Source: Bacillota bacterium (GTDB taxonomy: Bacteria; Bacillota; Clostridia; Christensenellales; SZUA-584). From it: a DNA stretch of 12,820 nucleotides. Below are positions 6,981 to 12,820 of the stretch, piece after piece. Made by a program: the position numbers and the translations under genes. Position 1 is the first letter of the stretch. Every line of letters begins with the position of its first letter. The notes under the pieces were generated by a model. The model did no database searches and was not told the DNA's origin. It saw only the letters and a list, made by a program, of their open reading frames with translations. Location: contig JAEYZN010000009.1 in assembly GCA_023428025.1 (NCBI GenBank), positions 1-12,820 of the forward strand. The letters are read 5' to 3'.

Positions 6981-7673
6981 ATGAGCGCGTTTCAGGAGAT
7001 ACAGGAAAACCCGAAGTTCAGGGGCAAGAACCTGTCGGATCAGGTGCATGAGTACATCAAGAGCCTGATCCTCAAAAACGAGATCAAGCCGGGAGAAAAG
7101 ATTCCGGAGGAGAGGATCGCCGCGCAGCTGGGCGTCAGCCGCACGCCTATCCGCGAGGCGGTGCGCGTGCTGTCCGCACAAGGGCTCGTCAAGATATACC
7201 CGAACCGTTTTGCGGAGGTGGTCACGTTTTCGCAGAAGGAGATCGAGGATATCGGCTTTTTGCGGATCAACCTGGACGCCATCGCGGCGCAGTACGCGAT
7301 CCAGTACGGAAGCAACGCGGACTTCCAGCGGCTCAAAACCATCGCCGATGAATGCAAGGCTGCCGCGCAGGCGGGGGACATCTATAACCGCATCAAAAAG
7401 GACTGCGACTTCCACATCGAGATGACGCGCATCGGCAAAAACGAAACGCTGCTGGGCGTACAAAAGGATCTCTATCTGAAAATACACCTGATTCAGGCGA
7501 CCAAATACCTCGACATTGAAGACAGCTTAAAGAAGATCGAGCATCATGACTTGATCGTGCAATATCTCATCGAGCGGGACGTGGACAAGGTGCTGGACAA
7601 TCTGTACAGCCACTTAAGCTCGTTCTACAACATCAATCTCTCAGAGTTCAGGCTGTACCGGTTCAAGGGCTGA
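6981..7673 (+). CDS. GntR-family transcriptional regulator, FCD (FadR-type) subfamily
   Basis: A 230-residue DNA-binding regulator. The N-terminal winged helix-turn-helix spans about residues 18-80, with the GntR signature from IKPGEKIPEERIAAQLGV into SRTPIREAVRVLSAQGLV. The C-terminal all-helical FCD ligand domain shows DFHIEMTRIGKNE, EHHDLIVQYL and a late YSHLSSFY, with histidines in the positions that usually bind a metal next to the carboxylate ligand. FCD regulators typically sense sugar acids or other small carboxylates and mostly repress the operon they sit in. The gene lies 23 bases after the activase and inside the operon, so autoregulation is likely. The probable target is the TACAAT array at 2671-2725. 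CGAGGT at 6967-6972 is a modest ribosome site. Confidence 0.93.
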   Translation: MSAFQEIQENPKFRGKNLSDQVHEYIKSLILKNEIKPGEKIPEERIAAQLGVSRTPIREAVRVLSAQGLVKIYPNRFAEVVTFSQKEIEDIGFLRINLDAIAAQYAIQYGSNADFQRLKTIADECKAAAQAGDIYNRIKKDCDFHIEMTRIGKNETLLGVQKDLYLKIHLIQATKYLDIEDSLKKIEHHDLIVQYLIERDVDKVLDNLYSHLSSFYNINLSEFRLYRFKG

Positions 7674-7733
7674 AGACTGCAGCGCCAGGTCAGCCGGGAG
7701 CAACAGACGACACATAGGGAAGGAGCGACGGGC

Positions 7734-8555
7734 ATGAAGTTTGGAGTCTGCCAATGGAGCCTGCCGGGGAACGGTTTTTATGCGGCGCGTCTGGCCGCCG
7801 AGCTGGGCCTGGACGGCGTGCAGCTGGGGCTGGGTTCCCATCGCGCGGGGTTCTACCTGGAGCAGGAACGCATCCAACAGGCGCTGCTTGAGGATGCCGC
7901 GAAGTACGGTATCGAATACCCTTCCATCTGCATGGTGAGCCTGGAGGAATACAGCTTTATCCGTGATGAGCACAGCGAAGAGTACAGGATCGCCTACGAA
8001 ACGCTGACCAAGGGCGTGGAAGCGGCGAAGGCGATGAATATCAAACTGGTGATGATCCCCAGCTTCTTCAAGAACGACATACTGACCGGCAGGGACGTGG
8101 AGATGACCGCCAAGGCTTTACGATACGTCTGCGAGCTGGCCGGAGAGCATGGGATCGAGGTGGCCCATGAGTCCACGGTGGACGCGAAAACGCAGCTTGA
8201 GCTGCTGGACATGGTGGACATGCCCAACGTGTCCGTGTTTTACGACAGCCAGAACTACCGGTATTTCAAGAACCTCAACCAGCAGGATATAATCAAGGGC
8301 ATCTACCCCCGGATGGCCGCCCAGCTGCATGTGAAGGACGGCAGCAACGAGAAAGGGCTGGAAGGGCAGCTTCCGCTGGGGCAGGGTGATTCGGGCTTTT
8401 CAGATACGGTGGATATTCTGCGCGGGAACGGCTATAACGGCTGGGTATTCCTTGAGAACTACTACTGGAAAATGCCCCTCCGCGAGCGGAATGCGGACCA
8501 GTACGCCATCCTGCTGGACGACCTGAAAACACTCAAGCAGAGCCTGCTGGCTTAA
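7734..8555 (+). CDS. Sugar phosphate isomerase/epimerase-like TIM-barrel protein
   Basis: A 273-residue protein of the xylose-isomerase-like/AP-endonuclease-2 TIM-barrel superfamily, whose members isomerise or epimerise ketoses, inosose and hydroxypyruvate using a divalent metal. Likely metal ligands at the ends of barrel strands are Glu146 (VAHEST), Asp171 (FYDSQNY), His199 (QLHVKD) and Glu241 (FLENYY). All four are present, so it is probably active. It begins with the usual first strand (KFGVCQWSL). The start is set by AAGGAG at 7720-7725. It is the last gene of the operon and a strong terminator follows. By context it would rearrange the substrate before, or the product after, the glycyl radical step. 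Hydroxypyruvate isomerase, tagatose/psicose epimerase and inosose isomerase activities cannot be told apart here. Confidence 0.88.
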   Translation: MKFGVCQWSLPGNGFYAARLAAELGLDGVQLGLGSHRAGFYLEQERIQQALLEDAAKYGIEYPSICMVSLEEYSFIRDEHSEEYRIAYETLTKGVEAAKAMNIKLVMIPSFFKNDILTGRDVEMTAKALRYVCELAGEHGIEVAHESTVDAKTQLELLDMVDMPNVSVFYDSQNYRYFKNLNQQDIIKGIYPRMAAQLHVKDGSNEKGLEGQLPLGQGDSGFSDTVDILRGNGYNGWVFLENYYWKMPLRERNADQYAILLDDLKTLKQSLLA

Positions 8556-8585
8556 GCCTCAAACGCCTCACATATTCATGAAACG

Positions 8586-8621
8586 AAGCCTCTGTTGATG
8601 CGAACATCGGCAGAGGCTTTT
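8586..8621 (+). terminator. Strong Rho-independent terminator of the GRE operon
   Basis: A 15-bp stem with two G-T wobbles (8586-8600 pairing with 8605-8619) is closed by a CGAA tetraloop and followed by a short T tract. It lies 30 bases after the isomerase-like gene and cleanly ends the operon. Confidence 0.9.
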
Positions 8622-8670
8622 GATATCATACCGGCTTCGCGTATCCGTCCGGCAGGTTGAGGGTATCTGG

Positions 8671-8699
8671 ATGACGCTGTATGCGGGCTGTGTTATACT
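8671..8699 (+). promoter_or_regulatory. Extended -10 promoter of the MFS gene
   Basis: ATGACG (8671-8676), a 17-base spacer and TATACT (8694-8699) preceded by TGT, an extended -10 element. Transcription would begin near 8706, about 23 bases before the gene. With the upstream terminator, this gives the transporter its own transcript. Confidence 0.6.
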
Positions 8700-8728
8700 C
8701 TATACCATCTGGTCTTTGGAGGGCTTAT

Positions 8729-9880
8729 ATGCAATCAAAACGGTCATCCTTCGCTGTCTGCAATCTCCTCATGTTCTTCTCCGCCGCGCTGATGACGGTC
8801 ATCGGCCCGATGCTGTCCGGGATAAGCGACGAATTCCACCTGACGCTGGCGCAGTCCGGCCTGCTCTACACGGCGGAGTTCACCGGGTTTGCGGTGTTCA
8901 TACTGCTGGGCGGGATATTTTCCGATAAGCTGGGTAAGAAGACCGTGATTGCCGTGGTGCTGGCGGTACTGGCAATATCGCTGTTCGTTTTTTCGATATC
9001 GTCCGGGTACGCGATGGCGCTGGTGGTCATGATCTTCGCGGGCGGATTCTGCGGGCCGCTGGAGAGCGTGACGCTGTCCGCCATATCCGACCTGTATCCC
9101 GAAAAGTCAGAGAAATATGTCAACCTGAGCTCGGTGTTCTATGGCCTGGGAGCCATGGCGGGACCTGTGGCCGCGGGCATATGCCTGTCCAACAACGTTT
9201 CGTGGAGAACGGTCTATCTGGCGTTGGCTATTGCCTGCGCGCTGATGTTTGCTGTATCGCTTTTCTCGGCACTCCCCAGAAAGGGCGCATCGTCGGGCAT
9301 ATCCTTCAAAGCCATGAAGCCGATTCTGAAGGACTGGCGTTTCCTGCTGGTCTGCCTGTGCATATTCCTGTATTGCGGCGCCGAATCCAGCGCGTGGGGC
9401 TGGATGTCCGAATACATGGAGGAGAACCTCGGTTTTGCGGTGCTGAAATCCTCGCTGGCGATCGGCGTGTTCTGGCTGTCCATCACGGTCGGGCGCATCA
9501 TCATCAACAGTCTGTGCCGGTTGATGAGCACGCGCATGATGGTGGGCATGCTGGCGGTGGGTGCGGCGGTGGTGACCTTCGCTTCGGCGTTCATCAAAAG
9601 CGAGGCGCTGATATGGGCCGCGACGGTGCTGATGGGGCTGTTCTACTCATCCCAGTGGCCGCTGATGGTGGGGCAGACGATCAAACGGCATACAGCGCAC
9701 TCAGGAACGTCTACGGCGCTGCTGGTGGCCAGCGGCGGCATTTCAATGGCGGTGATCCCCGCGCTGCTCGGCGTGGCGGCGGAGAACTTCGGCGTGTTTG
9801 TCTCGCAGATACTGCCCGCGTTCTTTTTCGCCGTGATACTACTGGTCTATTGCTTCATCGCCCGGCCGGAAAAAGCATGA
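8729..9880 (+). CDS. Major facilitator superfamily transporter
   Basis: A 383-residue integral membrane protein with about 12 hydrophobic segments, the usual MFS size. The loop between helices 2 and 3 carries the family motif A, GGIFSDKLGKK (61-71). A charged central loop near residues 195-212 (LPRKGASSG...KPILKDW) separates the two six-helix halves. The second half opens with GAESSAWGWMSEYMEENLG, which resembles the fucose-permease/sugar-MFS branch. The start at 8729 has GGAGGG at 8718-8723; an earlier in-frame start at 8681 would overlap the promoter and adds a non-membrane leader without a ribosome site. It most likely imports the compound degraded by the adjacent operon, though export cannot be excluded. 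Substrate unknown. Confidence 0.9.
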   Translation: MQSKRSSFAVCNLLMFFSAALMTVIGPMLSGISDEFHLTLAQSGLLYTAEFTGFAVFILLGGIFSDKLGKKTVIAVVLAVLAISLFVFSISSGYAMALVVMIFAGGFCGPLESVTLSAISDLYPEKSEKYVNLSSVFYGLGAMAGPVAAGICLSNNVSWRTVYLALAIACALMFAVSLFSALPRKGASSGISFKAMKPILKDWRFLLVCLCIFLYCGAESSAWGWMSEYMEENLGFAVLKSSLAIGVFWLSITVGRIIINSLCRLMSTRMMVGMLAVGAAVVTFASAFIKSEALIWAATVLMGLFYSSQWPLMVGQTIKRHTAHSGTSTALLVASGGISMAVIPALLGVAAENFGVFVSQILPAFFFAVILLVYCFIARPEKA

Positions 9881-9904
9881 GTTTCAAAGAGCGAATCTAT
9901 TTAT

Positions 9905-9930
9905 GTAGGGGAGGGGTTCCATCCCCTCCC
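9905..9930. repeat. REP-like GC palindrome (GGGAGGGG...CCCCTCCC)
   Basis: TGTAGGGGAGGGG, TTCCAT, CCCCTCCCG: an 8-bp perfect GC stem with a 6-base loop, just after the MFS stop. There is no T tract, so it is not a standard terminator. It looks like the short dispersed palindromes seen between convergent genes in many genomes. Only one copy of this exact palindrome is visible in the window. Confidence 0.5.
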
Positions 9931-9992
9931 GTGGACTGGATTATAATGCGGATAGGCGCAGAGATCTGCCCATACAAACGTTCTGATATTAT

Positions 9993-10019
9993 AAAAATGC
10001 CATGTCAGTGGCATTTTTT
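9993..10019. terminator. Bidirectional Rho-independent terminator after the MFS gene
   Basis: A perfect 10-bp stem AAAAATGCCA (9993-10002), TGTCAG loop, TGGCATTTTT (10009-10018), with T tracts on both strands. It can stop the MFS transcript rightward and leftward read-through from the arginine genes. Confidence 0.8.
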
Positions 10020-10056
10020 ACGGGATTCTTAAGAGATGTATCCCTTAAGCGGGAGT

Positions 10057-10075
10057 TTGAGGGCAGCGCCCTCAA
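10057..10075. repeat. Short perfect hairpin in the convergent spacer
   Basis: TTGAGGGC, AGC, GCCCTCAA: an 8-bp perfect stem with a 3-base loop and no T tract. Role unknown; it may be part of a dispersed palindromic element with the GC palindrome 130 bases upstream. Confidence 0.4.
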
Positions 10076-10103
10076 GATATTAGCCCTTATTAATACAGAC
10101 AAC

Positions 10104-10125
10104 AAAAAACCTCCCGAAGGAGGCT
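10104..10125 (-). terminator. Rho-independent terminator of the carB-argF-GNAT operon
   Basis: Read on the minus strand: GCCTCC, a TTCG tetraloop, GGAGG, then TTTTTT. The stem is at 10110-10123 and the T tract at 10104-10109. It lies about 20 bases beyond the acetyltransferase stop. Confidence 0.9.
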
Positions 10126-10143
10126 TCCGTATAAGACAGGCGT

Positions 10144-10665
10144 TTATCTCTTTCCAACGATACTCTCATAGTCGTACAGCTCATCCATCTCGGTGAGCTC
10201 GCACACCATGAATGCACGGATGTATTCCTTGTCCCGTGTAATGGAGTGGATATAGTAGCCGTTTTTCAGGTAGAATGCGACGGTGGAACGCATACGGCTG
10301 GCCGTGTGCAGCGTGATGGCGCGCACATGAAGAGCCAGACACTCGCGGCGCACCTTCTCCAGCAGCAGTCCACCGATGCCGAGCGACTGATACTCGGGGT
10401 CCACGGCCAGGCGGGAGAGGTATGCGATGCCGTCGCCCAGCACCTCGAATCGCACCGCCCCGGCGACCTCGCCGTCCACCTCGCAGATGTAAACGTGCTT
10501 GCGGCGGATGTCGGCAAGTATCTGCGCGTCCGTCTCGTGCAGCGCGGCCACGCTGTCTTCCTTGCGAATCTCTTTGGCGTAATCGGTGAACGCCTTGCGT
10601 GTGACGCCTTTGATGGCGGCGACGTCTGCTTCGCCCGCCTTTTTGAAGACGATGCTCTCCATCAT
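10144..10665 (-). CDS. GNAT-family N-acetyltransferase
   Basis: A 173-residue acetyl-CoA-dependent acetyltransferase with a single GNAT domain. Motif A reads YLSRLAV (82-88), then DPEYQSLGIGGLLLEKV, in which Q93-S-L-G-I-G98 is the pyrophosphate-binding loop. The motif-B region FYLKNGYY (131-138) closes the fold. The acceptor is not recognisable. It follows argF with a one-base TGATG overlap, so it is translated from the same transcript by termination-reinitiation. The start could be 10665 or the next codon (10662). Membership in the arginine operon raises a role in arginine or N-acetyl-glutamate metabolism, but GNATs are often passengers and the sequence does not show this. A longer in-frame extension upstream is argF in another frame. 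Confidence 0.85.
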   Translation of the reverse strand: MMESIVFKKAGEADVAAIKGVTRKAFTDYAKEIRKEDSVAALHETDAQILADIRRKHVYICEVDGEVAGAVRFEVLGDGIAYLSRLAVDPEYQSLGIGGLLLEKVRRECLALHVRAITLHTASRMRSTVAFYLKNGYYIHSITRDKEYIRAFMVCELTEMDELYDYESIVGKR

Positions 10666-11630
10666 CACTTTTTGTCCTGCATCAGCAACACCATCACGGC
10701 CTTCTGCGCGTGCAGGCGGTTTTCCGCTTCGTCGAACACCACGCTGTTCGGCCCGTCGATGATGTCCGCCGTCACCTCTTCGCCCCGGTGCGCTGGCAGG
10801 CAGTGGAGGAAGATATAATCCTTCTTGCACAGCGACATCAACTCCGCATTCACCTGATAAGCCGTGAAATGCTTATATTTGTCCGGCGCGCCGGATTCCT
10901 GGCCCATGCTGGCCCACACGTCGGTATACACCGCGTCGGCGTTTTCCGCCGCTTCCTTCGGATCGTGCGTGATCACAAGCTTCGCACCGGTCTGGGATGC
11001 GGCTTCTTTCGCGACAGCGAGAACTCCTGCGTCCGGCTCAAAACCCTCCGGGCAGGCCACGCTGATATCAAGGCCCAGCTTGGTACAGCCCACCAGCAGT
11101 GAGTTGGCCACGTTGTTGCCGTCGCCGATAAACGCCATTTTGCCCAAGAAGCTGCCCTTGTGCTCGTAGTAAGTCATCAGGTCGGCGAGTATCTGGCAGG
11201 GATGCAGCAGGTCCGTCAGGCCGTTGATGACGGGAATGGCGCCGTATTTGGCGAGATCCTCCACATCGCTCTGCTTGAACGTGCGGATCATGATGCCGTC
11301 CACCATGCGCGAAAGCACCTGCGCGGTGTCGGAGATCGGCTCGCCGCGGCCCAGCTGGATGTCGTTGCTGCTCAGAAACTGCGCCGTGCCGCCCAACTGG
11401 TAGATGCCCGCCTCAAATGAAACGCGTGTGCGCGTGGAACTCTTGGTGAATATCATCGCGAGTATCTTTCCGGCCAGCAGCGGAGGCCGCATGCCCTCCT
11501 TAAGCTGCTTTTTCAGCTTGAGCGCCAGCGAGAGCACCTGCAATATCTCATCGGCGGAGTAGTCGGACAGGCGCAGCAGGTGCTTCTGCGAAAATTCCTT
11601 CTGCGGTTTATAATTCAATAAATCTATCAT
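10665..11630 (-). CDS. argF: Ornithine carbamoyltransferase
   Basis: A 321-residue cytosolic enzyme that makes citrulline from ornithine and carbamoyl phosphate, the sixth step of arginine synthesis; it works as a trimer. Signature motifs are STRTR (65-69, carbamoyl-phosphate binding), HPCQ (143-146), FIGDGNNVANS (167-177), DVWASMGQE (237-245, the ornithine SMxxE loop) and HCLPAHRG (276-283). The length is normal and all key residues are present. The start is set by GGGAGG (11638-11643 on the plus strand), 7 bases before ATG. It lies 48 bases after carB, as in the Bacillus argCJBD-carAB-argF operon, which favours the biosynthetic argF over the catabolic arcB. Confidence 0.97.
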   Translation of the reverse strand: MIDLLNYKPQKEFSQKHLLRLSDYSADEILQVLSLALKLKKQLKEGMRPPLLAGKILAMIFTKSSTRTRVSFEAGIYQLGGTAQFLSSNDIQLGRGEPISDTAQVLSRMVDGIMIRTFKQSDVEDLAKYGAIPVINGLTDLLHPCQILADLMTYYEHKGSFLGKMAFIGDGNNVANSLLVGCTKLGLDISVACPEGFEPDAGVLAVAKEAASQTGAKLVITHDPKEAAENADAVYTDVWASMGQESGAPDKYKHFTAYQVNAELMSLCKKDYIFLHCLPAHRGEEVTADIIDGPNSVVFDEAENRLHAQKAVMVLLMQDKK

Positions 11631-11667
11631 ATTGTAGCCTCCCAGCTTGTTTTATGCTCCAGATCTC

Positions 11668-11686
11668 CGCTGAGCGCGTCAGCGGG
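11668..11686 (-). other. Hairpin overlapping the carB stop codon
   Basis: CCGCTGA, GCGCG, TCAGCGG: a perfect 7-bp stem that contains the carB stop. It has no T tract, so it is not a terminator. It could slow RNA decay or mark a processing point between carB and argF (inference). Confidence 0.35.
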
Positions 11687-12820
11687 GTTTCAGGTATTCG
11701 TGCAGCGGTATATGATGCTCTTCGATGTCGCCCGCCATCATCACGGACAGCAGCGCGGCCAGCGTATCCATCGACGTGACGCACGGCACGTTGAATTCCA
11801 TCGCGGTCCGGCGCAGGACGAAACCGAGGCGGTCCAGCAGCTTGCCGCGCGTGGGCGTGTTGATAACCATCGATATCTCGCGGTCCTTCAGCGCGCGCAC
11901 CGCGTCTTCGTGCGGGACAAGGCGGCATTCGATGCCGTGGCCTGAGAAGTAAGCGTGCGTGCCCTCGGTGCCCGCGATAGAGAAACCCATACCGATCATC
12001 TGCCTGGCGAACACGGCGGCCTCTTCCTTGTCGCGGTCGGTGATGGAGAAGAGGATGGGCAGGTCCGCGCGGGGCGGACGCACGCCGGACGCGATAAATG
12101 CCTTTTTCAGCGCGGCGAGGAACGAGGTGTCGGTGCCCATCACCTCGCCGGTGGACTTCATCTCCGGCCCCAGGAAGATATCGACGGTGGTCAGCTTGGA
12201 GAACGAGAACACCGGCGCTTTGACCGTGACCAGCCGGCTCTCCGGATGCAGCCCGGATGCCATGCCCATGTCTTTAAGCGTCTCGCCCATCATGATGCGC
12301 GTGGCCGCGGCCACCATGGGCATGTCGGTGATCTTGGACAGTATCGGCACGGTGCGGCTGGCGCGCGGATTCACCTCCAGCACGTACACCTTGTTCTCCT
12401 TATCGATCACAAACTGGATGTTGTACAGGCCCCGTATGCCCAGTTCCAGCCCGATGCGCATCGCGTAGTCCACGATGGTGCGCTTGGTTTCGTCCGACAG
12501 CGTCTGTGACGGGTACACCGCGAAGCTGTCGCCCGAATGGACGCCCGCCCGCTCGATATGCTCCATCACGCCGACGATCATCGCGTCCGTGCCGTCGCAG
12601 ATGCCGTCGATCTCCACTTCCTTGCCCGGCACGTATTTGTCGATCAGCACCGGATGCTCCGGCGAAATCTTTGCCGCCATGGTCATGTATTCCGTCAGCT
12701 CCTGCGTGTTGTACACGATCTCCATCGCGCGGCCGCCCAGCACGTACGACGGGCGCACCAGCACGGGGAAGCCGATCCTCTCGGCGATCTCCTTCGCACT
12801 CTCCTGCGAGAACGCCGTCG
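11679..12820 (-). CDS. carB: Carbamoyl phosphate synthase large subunit, C-terminal part
   Basis: The last 379 codons of carB; the N-terminal two thirds lie beyond the window. The subunit makes carbamoyl phosphate from ammonia (supplied by CarA), bicarbonate and two ATP. The visible part starts in the second ATP-grasp module, with FPVLVRPSYVLGGRAMEIVY, VEIDGICDG, and the catalytic metal/ATP segment EVNPRASRTVP. The MGS-like allosteric domain at the C-terminus, which binds effectors such as UMP or ornithine, includes FSITDRDKEEA, GTEGTHAYF and VINTPTRGK. The GTG at 12764 is internal, not a start. The argF gene directly downstream points to an arginine-operon copy that supplies carbamoyl phosphate to that enzyme. 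Confidence 0.97.
   Translation of the reverse strand, partial: TAFSQESAKEIAERIGFPVLVRPSYVLGGRAMEIVYNTQELTEYMTMAAKISPEHPVLIDKYVPGKEVEIDGICDGTDAMIVGVMEHIERAGVHSGDSFAVYPSQTLSDETKRTIVDYAMRIGLELGIRGLYNIQFVIDKENKVYVLEVNPRASRTVPILSKITDMPMVAAATRIMMGETLKDMGMASGLHPESRLVTVKAPVFSFSKLTTVDIFLGPEMKSTGEVMGTDTSFLAALKKAFIASGVRPPRADLPILFSITDRDKEEAAVFARQMIGMGFSIAGTEGTHAYFSGHGIECRLVPHEDAVRALKDREISMVINTPTRGKLLDRLGFVLRRTAMEFNVPCVTSMDTLAALLSVMMAGDIEEHHIPLHEYLKPR

Noticed and set aside
9181..10032. A 283-codon plus-strand frame overlapping the MFS gene
   Set aside because: It is the +1-frame shadow of the transporter running on through the palindromes and the terminator; its Gly/Arg/His-rich sequence has no membrane segments or motifs.
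1..12820. CRISPR arrays, tRNA or rRNA genes, insertion sequences, phage genes
   Set aside because: No regularly spaced direct-repeat array, cloverleaf, rRNA-like stretch, transposase motif or phage gene was seen on either strand.

Overview
This is 12.8 kb of a moderately GC-rich bacterial genome. It is most likely from an anaerobic member of the Clostridia (Firmicutes), though the species cannot be told. The signs are an oxygen-sensitive glycyl radical enzyme (GRE) with its activase, AGGAGG-type ribosome binding sites, canonical sigma-A promoters, short hairpin plus T-tract terminators, and a carB-argF gene order like the Bacillus arginine operon.

Layout. (1) Positions 2-364: the 3' end of a short-chain dehydrogenase (SDR), closed by a terminator at 388-417. 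(2) Positions 464-2520: a probable promoter, then a split transketolase. The N-terminal subunit is broken by a one-base frameshift near 978-983, the C-terminal subunit is intact, and a terminator follows. (3) Positions 2658-8619: a near-perfect sigma-A promoter overlaid with repeated TACAAT-type sites. It drives SDR, glycyl radical enzyme, its radical-SAM activase, a GntR/FCD regulator and a TIM-barrel sugar isomerase/epimerase-like protein, ending in a strong terminator. (4) Positions 8671-9880: an MFS transporter with its own extended -10 promoter. (5) Positions 9881-10143: a convergent spacer with palindromes and terminators for both directions. (6) Positions 10144-12820, minus strand: carB (3' part), argF and a GNAT acetyltransferase, the tail of an arginine-biosynthesis operon.

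How it may work together. Regions 1-4 look like one inducible catabolic locus. The MFS protein would import a small polar compound. SDRs and the TIM-barrel protein would oxidise or isomerise it, the GRE would do a radical elimination (or C-C cleavage), and the split transketolase would feed a ketose-like product into central metabolism. The GntR/FCD protein would sense an intermediate and act on the site array at 2671-2725. The substrate cannot be read from the sequence. The GRE has the Cys-x-Glu pair of GRE eliminases, but in a GCWET context and with a non-standard radical loop (RMGGLSAYF), and I cannot assign it to a characterised subfamily. This locus is the best candidate here for an undescribed pathway. 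The arginine genes are ordinary housekeeping.
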